From NCBI GenBank assembly GCA_002699585.1, contig PABP01000038.1, positions 62,001-126,000 of the forward strand: a stretch of DNA of 64,000 nt. The letters are read 5' to 3'. Each line of letters starts with the position of its first letter. The stretch's first letter is position 1. Of the stretch, positions 18,978 to 27,745 are shown piece after piece. Both the position numbers and the translations under genes were made by a program. The notes beneath the pieces were generated by a model that saw only the letters and a list, made by a program, of their open reading frames with translations, was not told the origin of the DNA and did no database searches. This DNA is from Anaerolineaceae bacterium. Its GTDB lineage: Bacteria; Chloroflexota; Anaerolineae; Aggregatilineales; Phototrophicaceae.

Positions 18978-19021
18978 GCTGCGAACTATAAATAGCGTAT
19001 ATTTGAATCGCATTTACCTGG

Positions 19022-19069
19022 ACACCAGCATACTCGCATCTGGGCGAGATACGCGGTGTTGGCATTTTT
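19022..19069 (+). terminator. Probable terminator between convergent genes
   Basis: Interrupted stem: ACACC (19022-19026) pairs with GGTGT (19055-19059), and CTCGC (19033-19037) with GCGAG (19044-19048) around a 6-nt loop. ATTTTT follows at 19064-19069. It follows the pseudo-DAGK gene and abuts the stop of the response regulator gene on the other strand. Confidence 0.55.
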
Positions 19070-19726
19070 CTACGAATGATTCGCCACGTCGATAATGCCA
19101 TATTCCATTGCAATGGCGACCGCTTCTGCGCGGTTGTTTGCCTGCAATTTTGACAAGACCCCACTCACATGATGTTTAACCGTAGCCGGACTAATAACGA
19201 GGCGATCTGCGATCTGCTTGTTATTGAGTCCTTCCACCAATAGCTCCAAGACTTCATTTTCACGAGATGTCAGATCATGACCCGGTTTCGGTGGACGTAC
19301 GGTTGCCGCGATGAGTTCCTGGGTTGCTTCTGGTGAAAGCGTGGGTTTGCCTTCATAGGCTGCGCGGATCGCATCTGCTAAATCACTTAAGCTAATATTC
19401 TTTTTGAGATAACTGGTGGCCCCAGCTTTGAGCGCTCTCTCAACCATGCCATCCGTATTGAAGGTTGTCAGGGCAATCACGCGAGTATCAGGATGCTTAC
19501 GGAGTATCTCTTTTGTTGCATAAATCCCGTCATTATCCGGCAACACGAGATCCATAAGAATGACATCCGGCTGTTCTTTGTCGCAAACCAAAATCGCCAT
19601 CTCTGCATTTTTGGCTTCGCCCGCACGCACAAAGTCCTCGCTCGTGTCGATCATTAGATTGATACCATCTCGGACAATATCATGATCGTCAACAACCATC
19701 ACACGAATTGATCGTTTATTCTCCAT
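19070..19726 (-). CDS. NarL/FixJ-family response regulator
   Basis: 218 residues. The receiver domain has acidic residues D13/D14, phospho-acceptor D59 (VILMDLVLP), a T in the ALTTF segment and a K in the SYLKKN segment. The C-terminal LuxR-type helix-turn-helix is LTSRENEVLELL with KQIADRLVISPATVKHHV as the DNA-contact unit. It is a transcription factor, the obvious output of the two HisKA_3 kinases encoded upstream on the same strand (19928-21616 and 21781-24213). Gaps of 201 and 164 bp separate the three genes, so each may also have its own promoter. Targets are unknown. Confidence 0.93.
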   Translation of the reverse strand: MENKRSIRVMVVDDHDIVRDGINLMIDTSEDFVRAGEAKNAEMAILVCDKEQPDVILMDLVLPDNDGIYATKEILRKHPDTRVIALTTFNTDGMVERALKAGATSYLKKNISLSDLADAIRAAYEGKPTLSPEATQELIAATVRPPKPGHDLTSRENEVLELLVEGLNNKQIADRLVISPATVKHHVSGVLSKLQANNRAEAVAIAMEYGIIDVANHS

Positions 19727-19927
19727 AGATTTACGTTCTTTCTAGATAGGTTTCTCATATTCGGTTCTTCGCAAAGTGTCGATCAGCCGTCTGCTATATG
19801 GTACACAGTTCTACACCACGCGATGGGCATTTGTATACGAAGCTATCTGCTGCCCCATAAACCTTCATATCATGCCAAAGCCATCTTGATTTTCGAAAAG
19901 AATCGGTTCATATGCAAAACACAAGAG

Positions 19928-21616
19928 CTATTCTTTGACAACATTATTCAGGGCAATGATCAGACGACAACCATCATTATGGGACTCACCTCGAAGGTCT
20001 ATCTGTATGGACTTCGATTGAGCATAGTCCCATGTTATAGCAAAGTCTTCATACTGATGTAATTCCTTGCTATCGAAATACCTACCATCATGGTTGATAA
20101 TCAGGTCGATTTGTTGCCCCTTACCTTCTAGTGAAATTCGGACTTCTTCTGCATTTGCGAACCGCACCATGTATTCCAAAACTTGCCGTGTCAACCGATA
20201 AAGGACTTGTTTTGCCTCTGTCGTCAACGCATCAGATGATTTGTCGATCATCGTGGTGACATTGATCGATGACCGCCCGTTGATACCCTCTGCCAGACGT
20301 TGAAGAAGGATTGCAAGATCAACAGACACCGGTTCCGATGATCTTAGTTCCAGCAATAGGTTGTTCATTTCACTCATAACACCACGATTGAGTCGGTGGA
20401 GGTGGTCCAACTGATTGTCAAGTTCTTGTCTATCTTCAATTTGGGATAGGGCCTGGGCAATAAGTTGCGATGAAAACAACATTTGCATGATGCTATCGTG
20501 CAGACCTTGTGCAATTTTCTGGCGCTCTTTGAGAGCAACGAGTTGCTGCGAGTTATCAAGGAGTTGGGACTCTTGGACAGCTAAGGAGATATGCTGGGCA
20601 AACTGCGAGAACCAGTCCCTGTCCTCTTCGCTAAATTCACTTTTTACGGGGCGATACAAACACAGAAAACCAATTAACTCGTCATCTTGAATGAGTGGAA
20701 TACCCAGGAATGAGGCATTCGCGGAAGGAACCCAAGCCGCATTGTCCACCTTTAGAGCATCCGCGCCCAGGTTTGGGATGACCAATTGCGCTTCTGTCTG
20801 TGCGATGGTCTGCAACAAACCGCCCATTGAGACTAACCTATCAAAGTTGTCATCAGGGGATCGACGAACATTCTTTTCATATATGACCTGCGCTTTCTCG
20901 CCGTCCTGCTCAATAATGATGACCTGCGCCATCGTAAATGGCGCGATAGATGCCATAATTTGCAAAATGCGACTGAGCTTGTCACTCAGAATATCCGGGC
21001 TGTTGAGCACAAGCGCGCTATCGCGTAGGGCTTCAGCAAGTAAACGCTGCTGTTCTCTCGCAACCTGCGTTTGTTTGAGTTCATCGATGTCTATAATGGC
21101 ATAGTGAATGCAAGGGCGATCATCTTGCACCCGCAGGTTGCCACGCACGAACGTCCAGAACGCCCTGCCATCAGAAGTACACATCTTAAGCTGAGCTTCC
21201 TGGCTATCTTCATCCTGTTGTAGACGCTGGCGCATCCAATGATAATCATTTTGAGACTCGGCAGCAATGAAGTCCGACATCTGCCGGTGTAGCAGACTAG
21301 CGCGATTGACTTTCAGGAAGTCGAGAGCGGTCAAGTTTGCCGCAATGATTTCACCATTTAAGTTTGTCGTGAGATAGCTATTGGGTGCATTGTCGTATAA
21401 TTTGAAATAGCGGTCGTGGGCTTCTGCAAGCAATACCTGGTTGCGACGCAACTCTTCATTCTGTAATTCCAGCTCGACCTGTTGCACCCGTAGTTCGTGC
21501 AAGAGTTGGCTGGTTTCTTCCTCTGAAAGGGCCTCGATATCGACGTCATGTGCCTGGACCCTGGCTTCGGCCCTGGTGCGCAAATTTGTTTTTTCGCTTC
21601 GGTGCCAATTGGACAT
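19928..21616 (-). CDS. PAS-GAF HisKA_3 sensor kinase with degenerate ATPase domain
   Basis: 562-residue cytoplasmic protein. A coiled-coil start is followed by a PAS domain (about 60-190), a GAF domain (about 200-350) and a HisKA_3 dimerisation helix with a candidate phospho-histidine H373 (IAQGLHDSIMQML). The following HATPase region keeps the general pattern (VLYRLT...) but has lost the diagnostic motifs. The N box expected as QEALNN is RQVLEY, the G1 DDGxGF is HDGRYF, and the GLxxMRERA box is absent. Catalysis of ATP transfer is therefore doubtful. It may act as a phospho-acceptor or heterodimer partner of the intact kinase encoded immediately upstream. The frame is open and undamaged, so this looks like functional divergence, not decay. 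Confidence 0.85.
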   Translation of the reverse strand: MSNWHRSEKTNLRTRAEARVQAHDVDIEALSEEETSQLLHELRVQQVELELQNEELRRNQVLLAEAHDRYFKLYDNAPNSYLTTNLNGEIIAANLTALDFLKVNRASLLHRQMSDFIAAESQNDYHWMRQRLQQDEDSQEAQLKMCTSDGRAFWTFVRGNLRVQDDRPCIHYAIIDIDELKQTQVAREQQRLLAEALRDSALVLNSPDILSDKLSRILQIMASIAPFTMAQVIIIEQDGEKAQVIYEKNVRRSPDDNFDRLVSMGGLLQTIAQTEAQLVIPNLGADALKVDNAAWVPSANASFLGIPLIQDDELIGFLCLYRPVKSEFSEEDRDWFSQFAQHISLAVQESQLLDNSQQLVALKERQKIAQGLHDSIMQMLFSSQLIAQALSQIEDRQELDNQLDHLHRLNRGVMSEMNNLLLELRSSEPVSVDLAILLQRLAEGINGRSSINVTTMIDKSSDALTTEAKQVLYRLTRQVLEYMVRFANAEEVRISLEGKGQQIDLIINHDGRYFDSKELHQYEDFAITWDYAQSKSIQIDLRGESHNDGCRLIIALNNVVKE

Positions 21617-21780
21617 AAGTCAGTCGATGTTCACCAAATATGTTATCTCTAGAGTAGAGCATAGCAAATCTGAGACTCAATGACATGGTATAAGGAACTA
21701 GTTTTGTATAGGTCAATCGTTCCATCTAGCGCCCTATAGGCTAGTATCCTATAGGTGCTTGAGCCCGTATTTTGTCCAAT

Positions 21781-24213
21781 TCACCATACGACCGTGATTT
21801 GAGTTCCCTGGCCGATTGTGCTTTGAATGGTCAAGATTGCATCAATGCTCTCTGCACGTTCTCGCATGGAGACCAACCCAAAACCCTGGGCTATGGTATC
21901 CACATTGAACCCATTGCCATCATCAATAATCACAAGCTGCCTAAGATCGCGATTCACTGTCAGCCTGATCTCAATATGCTGTGAATCAGCATGTTTGATG
22001 ATGTTATTAAGCGCTTCTTGCGTGATCCGATAAAGGGCAACCTTGACATTTGGATCCAGAATAATATCGGGCGCAATCTCAATATATATTTCTGTCTGCG
22101 ACTGTATTTCGGTTTGCTCAGCAAGGTAGGTCAAATGTTCTGTCAGGCTACCATCTTCAAGTTGGTCCGGTCTCAATTCAAAGAGCAGAATGCGCATTTC
22201 AGCTTGTGCGCTCCGCAACATACGGTTGAGTTCCAATAATCCATGGGCCAAGCGGTCTGGATCAGATTCGTAAAGTCTGGGCAAGCCTTCGCTCAACATC
22301 TGAGCGGAAAACAAAGCTTGACTGATTGCGTCGTGTAAATCTCTGGCAAGCTGCTGTCGCGCTTGCACAATGGCATAGTCACGGGCTATTTTACGTACCT
22401 GGACAAGATTACTCGCTGTTGCACAAAGTGTCGCAATAGCCAGCAAGAAATCCTTGTAATCTTCGGTAAAAGCCACTTGATGGTCGTACCACAATGTGAT
22501 GGCACCAACGACGTGGTTGTCGATAATCAGGGGTAAACAGGCAAGCGAGCGGGTTGTTGTGTCCGCGATCTTCCATGAGGCTAAATCTTGGTAGCTCTGT
22601 TCAATATCTTCCGGCGTTTCTATCCAAAGCGGCGACCCGGAGAGATAGACATCGCTAGCGGGCAAAATTGAATCGATATGAATTGTTTGGACACGAATAT
22701 CATCATTTTCCCCCATATAGGCCGTCAGCGTATGATCTGTACCTGTGTCGAGGTTCTCGCCGTCTGGAGCTACCGCAACAACCACCCTGGAGGCGCTTAA
22801 CTGCAACTTCGCTCTGATGAACTCGATAGCAACTTCTTCAACATCTTTTGCTGACGCCAGCTTGGTGGTCAATTCCTTTAAGAACTGTTCCCGCTGAGAA
22901 CTAACCATATGTTTGGTGACGTCAATGGCGGCACATGTCACGCCAGTGATGGTACCCGCTTCATCTCGAGTTGGCTCTGCTCTTACATTGTAGTATCGAG
23001 GTTTTCCTTGATAGTGAGAAACAAGTATCTCCTGATTAGGGTATCCTCTGTCGATGACATCCTGTGCAAAACGATCAAAGTCGATGGCTTCTTCTTCTCG
23101 TTCGGCAATATCACTGTGACGCTTACCTAACGCTACTTCTAGTGAAAAATCAGGTCGCGGGTTATGCAACCAGGTATAGCGCAAATCCAGGTCTTGATGG
23201 TAGAGGATGATATCCGCACCTTTTAAAGCTAGCGCCAGCATGCTCTCTGTATGCTGATGGGCCGTCTTAACCTCATTGAGTTCGCTAACGTCATGTAAAG
23301 CCACCAAGACCAAAGCTTTCTCATGTCCCTCAAATGGCTGAGCATTCACCATCATATGTTGCTTGCCAACGCGAGGAAACGTTTGGATCAGCTCGTACTG
23401 AGTTATGGCCTTTTGACTAGGCAACACTTGCACAAGTTCATCTATAAGCTCATCGACATCCCAGGCGCCATCGTCAATATCGCCAAGATGTTGGCCAACG
23501 ATGTCGTCTTTTTTGAGTTGGAACGTCTCATAAAAACGGCGACTCGCTGAGACCACTTTGAGGTCCTGATCGAGCACGAGGAGACCTTCTCGTATCGTAT
23601 TGACAATTGCCTCAGCATAGACAAGTTGACTCTTCGTCTCGAGGCGTGCTGCCTTTATCTCGCTGATGTCTGTGAGGCAAAGATAGAGGTGGTGTGTTTG
23701 TTTGCCTGGTCGAGATGGGATGGGATGCTGCAAGCATTTCACACGCACGAAGACGAGTTCGCCATCTAGACCCTGCATGCGAATGTCGAGGTCATCTTCG
23801 TTAGAGGTATTAGGGACATGCAGCAGCGATTGCATGTATTCAACGAAAGACGGCTGATCCTCGGCAACAACAAAACTCTCCAGTGGCCTGCCAATAAGCG
23901 ATTCGCTATCAGCCTGCAAGAGCTTTGTGCCAGCGATATTGACACGTTCGATGCGACCATCAGCACCTAACGCAACATAGGCAATGGGTGCATTTTCATA
24001 CAAGTATTGGAAAACATCAGACATGCGAGTCGCTTTTTCTTGGGCAGAATGGGGTTCGCTATTTTGCTCCTTCACGTTCCTTAATTGGACGTGAAGATCT
24101 TGCACGAGTTGTTCAACCTCTTTGCGGGATAGAGTTGAAAGGTCAACCTGCGTATCCAGATTTTCTGATACACTACCAGAAGATGTGAAAGGGTTTTTGT
24201 AGTCTGAAACCAC
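21781..24213 (-). CDS. Multi-PAS/GAF sensor histidine kinase (NarX/LiaS type, HisKA_3)
   Basis: 810 residues with no membrane helix. Three PAS-like domains (about 65-190, 200-315 and 320-435) precede a GAF domain (about 440-605). HisKA_3 follows with H627 (ARDLHDAISQAL), then an intact HATPase_c: QEALNN (732-737), DDGNGF (764-769) and GLVSMRERA. The enzyme should autophosphorylate and feed the NarL-type regulator at 19070. It is the first gene of the three-gene minus-strand set, followed by the degenerate kinase and the regulator. No cysteine cluster or haem-binding signature was recognised in the PAS domains, so the signal is unknown. A palindrome AGGTGG-A-CCACCT lies 82-94 bp upstream of the start. 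Confidence 0.92.
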   Translation of the reverse strand: MVSDYKNPFTSSGSVSENLDTQVDLSTLSRKEVEQLVQDLHVQLRNVKEQNSEPHSAQEKATRMSDVFQYLYENAPIAYVALGADGRIERVNIAGTKLLQADSESLIGRPLESFVVAEDQPSFVEYMQSLLHVPNTSNEDDLDIRMQGLDGELVFVRVKCLQHPIPSRPGKQTHHLYLCLTDISEIKAARLETKSQLVYAEAIVNTIREGLLVLDQDLKVVSASRRFYETFQLKKDDIVGQHLGDIDDGAWDVDELIDELVQVLPSQKAITQYELIQTFPRVGKQHMMVNAQPFEGHEKALVLVALHDVSELNEVKTAHQHTESMLALALKGADIILYHQDLDLRYTWLHNPRPDFSLEVALGKRHSDIAEREEEAIDFDRFAQDVIDRGYPNQEILVSHYQGKPRYYNVRAEPTRDEAGTITGVTCAAIDVTKHMVSSQREQFLKELTTKLASAKDVEEVAIEFIRAKLQLSASRVVVAVAPDGENLDTGTDHTLTAYMGENDDIRVQTIHIDSILPASDVYLSGSPLWIETPEDIEQSYQDLASWKIADTTTRSLACLPLIIDNHVVGAITLWYDHQVAFTEDYKDFLLAIATLCATASNLVQVRKIARDYAIVQARQQLARDLHDAISQALFSAQMLSEGLPRLYESDPDRLAHGLLELNRMLRSAQAEMRILLFELRPDQLEDGSLTEHLTYLAEQTEIQSQTEIYIEIAPDIILDPNVKVALYRITQEALNNIIKHADSQHIEIRLTVNRDLRQLVIIDDGNGFNVDTIAQGFGLVSMRERAESIDAILTIQSTIGQGTQITVVW

Positions 24214-24294
24214 AGAAATGGCCTCCCTAGCCCATGCGCGGCTAAACTAGATCACGACAGCGAATGGTCGAAAGCTCAGACACTTCAAGTTTCC

Positions 24295-24307
24295 AGGTGG
24301 ACCACCT
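24295..24307. promoter_or_regulatory. Palindrome upstream of sensor kinase gene
   Basis: AGGTGG-A-CCACCT is a perfect 6-bp dyad with a 1-bp centre, 82-94 bp before the start codon of the minus-strand kinase. It could be a regulator site, but no promoter elements could be fixed and no second copy was found. Confidence 0.3.
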
Positions 24308-24417
24308 GAAGTTGGTGACTATGGCCCTGATTCGTATACTTTTTTCTAGTAATGATACCTATGCCTCACATTGATCATACTATATAGAATACGTAATAAG
24401 AAAAATCAACTCCAACT

Positions 24418-24510
24418 TCAAACGGACTGATCCATATTGCACTGAAGTACGTTGCTATCTGTTGTTTCATCGTTTTGGGACATGTCATCGGTCTCTGGTT
24501 GGTCGGCCAT
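24418..24510 (-). CDS. Possible 30-residue acidic small protein
   Basis: ATG at 24508-24510 is preceded by GGAGAT at good spacing. The 30-codon frame reads MADQPETDDMSQNDETTD and then a short neutral tail containing one cysteine, ending in TGA. It is strongly acidic and hydrophilic, with no hydrophobic segment. It resembles no family I know. The ribosome site is the main support; conservation could not be tested. Confidence 0.3.
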   Translation of the reverse strand: MADQPETDDMSQNDETTDSNVLQCNMDQSV

Positions 24511-24734
24511 GCTATTATCTCCACACAAATGGCAGGCGATCCTGTAAGAGTTTCGCCTACCCGTCTGCAATATTGGGACTTAATACGGTTATGATCCTAT
24601 ATTCTAGCGTAGGACGTAAGTCACTGCATATCATGGCCCGTAGTCAAACCTCATCCGCGTGCAAGGCGCTGATCTTCATTTCTTATCGTTGCATCACACA
24701 CGTCACATGCATCTCGCATTAACCCTGATAACAC

Positions 24735-24752
24735 GATTCTTATTTAAGAATC
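24735..24752. promoter_or_regulatory. 18-bp dyad upstream of the MgtC-family gene
   Basis: GATTCTTA-TT-TAAGAATC is a perfect 8-bp inverted repeat about 78 bp before the ATG of the MgtC-family gene. Stem and position suit a repressor site, but no matching regulator can be named. Confidence 0.35.
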
Positions 24753-24829
24753 AACCCCATCTAACTACCAGAGGCTATGATTAATTGAATACAAATACTG
24801 CATGCAAATAAGGAGAAACCTACCCTCGA

Positions 24830-25279
24830 ATGCCTGTTCAGCAACAGTTAGAAATTGCAGTCCAACTGGTTATCGCCATGATATTGAGCATGCTTGTCGG
24901 TATTGAGAGAGAGCGGCGAGATAAAGATGCTGGTCTGCGCACACACATGCTCGTTGGCGTAGGTGCTTGTCTTTTCACAGCGCTATCATTGGTAGCCTTC
25001 CCCAGGTCAGAAACAGCGCGTGTCGCGGCGAATGTCGTTACAGGTGTCGGCTTTCTGGGCGCAGGCGTCATCTGGCGCGGAGAAGATGGTGTCCATGACT
25101 TAACGACAGCAGCCAGTATCTGGGTCACGGCGGCCTTAGGGATGACTGTCGGTGTTGGAGCCCCCGTGTTGGCTATCATCGTAACGGTTATTTGCTGGTT
25201 TATTCTGCGTATATTGCGCCATTTCCGCGATTTCTTGTCGCCATCAGAGACACCCAATGCAGAAAAGAATGCCACCTGA
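24830..25279 (+). CDS. MgtC/SapB-family membrane protein
   Basis: 149 residues with four hydrophobic segments. The family signatures are clear: GIERERRDKDAGLRTHMLVG, minus its last residues, in the first cytoplasmic loop; then GFLGAGVIWR and LTTAASIWVTAALGM. MgtC-type proteins modulate P-type/F-type ATPase activity or magnesium and pH homeostasis. This one is the short form: it stops soon after the last membrane helix and lacks the C-terminal ACT-like domain of enteric MgtC. An AGGAG lies about 14 nt before the ATG, a little far. It is followed after 95 bp by a small unknown gene on the same strand. Confidence 0.92.
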   Translation: MPVQQQLEIAVQLVIAMILSMLVGIERERRDKDAGLRTHMLVGVGACLFTALSLVAFPRSETARVAANVVTGVGFLGAGVIWRGEDGVHDLTTAASIWVTAALGMTVGVGAPVLAIIVTVICWFILRILRHFRDFLSPSETPNAEKNAT

Positions 25280-25374
25280 TTATCATCGGGCACAGATGAC
25301 TTATTAGAAGATATTTACTCAAATAAACATAGGAAAAGTATAGTAAGCCCGCGGAAGCGAAAAGGAAAACGAGT

Positions 25375-25785
25375 ATGAAACTCAATAAGAAAGCATTTGA
25401 ACATGCACAATCATTGGTCCGCAACGGAGAAGTCGCCAAAGACAGTGACTGGTCAGAGGCACAACCCTCGCCGGCTGATGAAAATCAGTTCCTAGAAAAA
25501 CATGGTTGGGATGAATATGCCACATGGTTCCTCGCAATCGATACGGACGAGAACGAAGAAACTAAAGGGCACTACAACTACCCCTTTGGCGATTTTGACG
25601 TGGCGCATCGCAGCGCACTCATCGCTGCTAAACAACGCGCCAGCGAATATGATCATTTAGCCATCGCCAATGCAGCAGACGAACTCCTGGAGCATATTGA
25701 TAAGGGCTTCGATGCAGTCAACATGGCCTCTGATCAATCTTTCCCGGCCAGTGATCCGCCGAACTGGCGCGATGGAACGGAATAA
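25375..25785 (+). CDS. Conserved small cytoplasmic protein of unknown function
   Basis: 136 residues, hydrophilic and acidic, with no signal peptide or membrane helix. The sequence has the look of a small family I recall from other bacteria, with the pattern A-F-E-H-A near the start, then DSDWSE, HGWDEYATWFLAID, and TKGHYNYPFGDF followed by an alpha-helical tail. No catalytic motif or known fold was recognised. The SD (AAAGGAAAA) and start are good. It follows the MgtC-like gene by 95 bp and ends before a bidirectional terminator. Confidence 0.75.
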   Translation: MKLNKKAFEHAQSLVRNGEVAKDSDWSEAQPSPADENQFLEKHGWDEYATWFLAIDTDENEETKGHYNYPFGDFDVAHRSALIAAKQRASEYDHLAIANAADELLEHIDKGFDAVNMASDQSFPASDPPNWRDGTE

Positions 25786-25848
25786 TTCGCGATTACTGTG
25801 CGACACAGCACACTTAGCATTGCAAGCGAAAACATATACTCCAAAAGC

Positions 25849-25876
25849 AAAGCGCCTGTCTATCACAGGCGCTTTT
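25849..25876. terminator. Bidirectional rho-independent terminator
   Basis: Perfect 11-bp stem AAAGCGCCTGT (25849-25859) / ACAGGCGCTTT (25865-25875) with a 5-nt loop. A-rich and T-rich flanks allow function on both strands. It separates the small gene (plus) from the sulfatase gene (minus). Confidence 0.85.
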
Positions 25877-25938
25877 GACTGGCAGCGGAAGATAATCGTG
25901 ATGTGAATAGCTTCGTGAGCACAATCGCCCTAACTTTG

Positions 25939-27672
25939 TCACGCGCCAGCAATGCGAGGCATCCATAGGGGTTCCAGGCCCCAGCGCCCAAAGAGCAATG
26001 CTCGTACCATATCCGCGCGAACCTGAGCAAAGGCTGGATCGTTCCACAGGTTTTTGGTCCGAGCCGGATCATCGAACAAGTCGAACAGCTCATAGCGTGC
26101 TTCGTCAGGATGAAAGTTGATCTGATAGCTCCCCATATTGAAGCTCTTCATATACATTGCATCCGATTTGTTGGGGAATGCCCGTGAAGCATCTGTGAGT
26201 GGTTCCTCTTTGAGCATCTCTGCCCGCAGGAAACGCTCAAGCAACTCGGCTCGCAGATCTTCATCGGACCACAAGTTGCTGATTTCGTGTGGATCTTTCT
26301 GCAAGTCAAAGATTTCGCCATAGTTGCGGTTGAAGTACAGCGTGATTTTATAGCGGTCATCAATGTAGGTTTTCATGTGGATGGTCGTCGGCTGATGGCG
26401 ATTTTCCACGATGACGTGCTCCCGCGCCTGACTGTCATCGCCCAACCAGAGACCACGTTGACTGATACCCGTCATAGCTTCAGGGATGCAGAGGCCACAG
26501 AAATCTATGAAGGTCGGCGCATAGTCCACCAATGATTGCAAACTAGCTCTTTGCGCACCAGCCGCGACCTGCCCCGGCAAACGCGCAATCATCGGCACGC
26601 GAATACCATCCTCATAATGAAAAGCGCCCTTGGCAATGAGTCCATGTTGGCCAAAGTAATGGCCGTGGTCGCTTGTAAAGACAACAAGCGTATTTTCTGC
26701 CAACCCTAGATGATCCAGATGATCGATAATCTGTCCGATGTACTTGTCCATGCAACTGACCATGCCATAGTAACAGGCAATATCCCTGGCCAATTCATCA
26801 TGGTCATACAGATGCGAGTGGAAGCCATGCGCACTGCTGCCATTAGGTTCCTCGTAGATTGAGAAATCTGGGTCGGCTTGCTGCGTCATCTGTAAGTGCG
26901 GTGGATTGGCATCGTGCTCTCCAGGGATGACTGCCGGAACGGTCACTTGCTGGGGGTCATACATCGTATCCCAGGGTTCTGGGACCAGATAATCGGGATG
27001 AGGGTCAAAGAAGCTGGCCCACATGAAGAAGGGTTCGTCATTATCATTGTAGTCTGAAATGAGAGCATTGGTGCGGTCGGCAATCCAGGCATTGTAATGA
27101 TATTCTTCGGGGATGAGCCATTTGCGCTTCTGGTTAGGATTGTTGCCCGTCGGTGGCCGGAAATAATCTCGCCAGTTATCAAGCCCTTTTTCTTCCATCC
27201 ATAGGACGTAGTGCTGGCCCACATGCGATTCATCGGTATGGTTGCGCGCGATCTCGATATGATCGAAGCCATAAAACGGTTCGTCAAAATTTCTCCAAAA
27301 ATCCAGGTTTTGAAGCAGGGGATACGACTCAAGCGAAGGGTATTCTTCCGTGCCCCGCAATGGCTGGAAGTGCGCTTTGCCAACAAGTGCCGTTCGATAC
27401 CCCGCTTCCTTAAATATGTCGCCGACGGTTGGCTCAAACTCCGGCAGTTTGGTTCCTAACGAGTAAGCTCCATGTTGTGACGGATATTTGCCTGTAATGA
27501 GCGTACTGCGCGTCGGCGTGCAAGTCGGATTGGGACAATAGGCTCGCGCAAACGTGGTCCCCTGTTCTGCCAACTTATCGAGTGCGGGCGTCTTTATCTC
27601 AGGATTAAATTGCCCTAAAGTATTCCAATGCTGCTGATCGGAGGTAATGAGCAACACATTTAACTTCGACAT
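25939..27672 (-). CDS. Type I sulfatase
   Basis: 577-residue member of the alkaline-phosphatase superfamily. It starts with the metal-binding strand LLITSDQQ (D12) and has the formylglycine motif CTPTR (C51-R55) followed by STLITGKYP. Later ligands appear in FTSDHGHYFGQHG. C51 must be converted to formylglycine by FGE or anSME, neither of which is in this window. There is no signal peptide, so it is predicted to be cytoplasmic, hydrolysing a sulfate (or phosphonate) ester after uptake. It is the last gene of the leftward unit mlrC-dppB-dppC-rpiR-sulfatase, 73 bp after the regulator. A second sulfatase is encoded at 58750. Confidence 0.9.
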   Translation of the reverse strand: MSKLNVLLITSDQQHWNTLGQFNPEIKTPALDKLAEQGTTFARAYCPNPTCTPTRSTLITGKYPSQHGAYSLGTKLPEFEPTVGDIFKEAGYRTALVGKAHFQPLRGTEEYPSLESYPLLQNLDFWRNFDEPFYGFDHIEIARNHTDESHVGQHYVLWMEEKGLDNWRDYFRPPTGNNPNQKRKWLIPEEYHYNAWIADRTNALISDYNDNDEPFFMWASFFDPHPDYLVPEPWDTMYDPQQVTVPAVIPGEHDANPPHLQMTQQADPDFSIYEEPNGSSAHGFHSHLYDHDELARDIACYYGMVSCMDKYIGQIIDHLDHLGLAENTLVVFTSDHGHYFGQHGLIAKGAFHYEDGIRVPMIARLPGQVAAGAQRASLQSLVDYAPTFIDFCGLCIPEAMTGISQRGLWLGDDSQAREHVIVENRHQPTTIHMKTYIDDRYKITLYFNRNYGEIFDLQKDPHEISNLWSDEDLRAELLERFLRAEMLKEEPLTDASRAFPNKSDAMYMKSFNMGSYQINFHPDEARYELFDLFDDPARTKNLWNDPAFAQVRADMVRALLFGRWGLEPLWMPRIAGA

Positions 27673-27745
27673 GACACTGACTTTCGCTTTGAAACAACTT
27701 AAACAAGGTCATATTTAGGAACTGCTGACGGAATCTATTTTATCG

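Larger units (their letters stand above)
24214..24829. other. Long intergenic region between divergent kinase and mgtC-like genes
   Basis: About 600 bp that contain the palindrome at 24295, the possible small gene at 24418-24510 and an 18-bp dyad at 24735-24752. No other coding or RNA gene signal was seen. Both flanking genes read outward, so both promoters should be here. Confidence 0.4.

Noticed and set aside
24838-25293. Long minus-strand frame opposite the MgtC-like gene
   Set aside because: The plus-strand frame has clear MgtC signatures; the antisense frame is a shadow.
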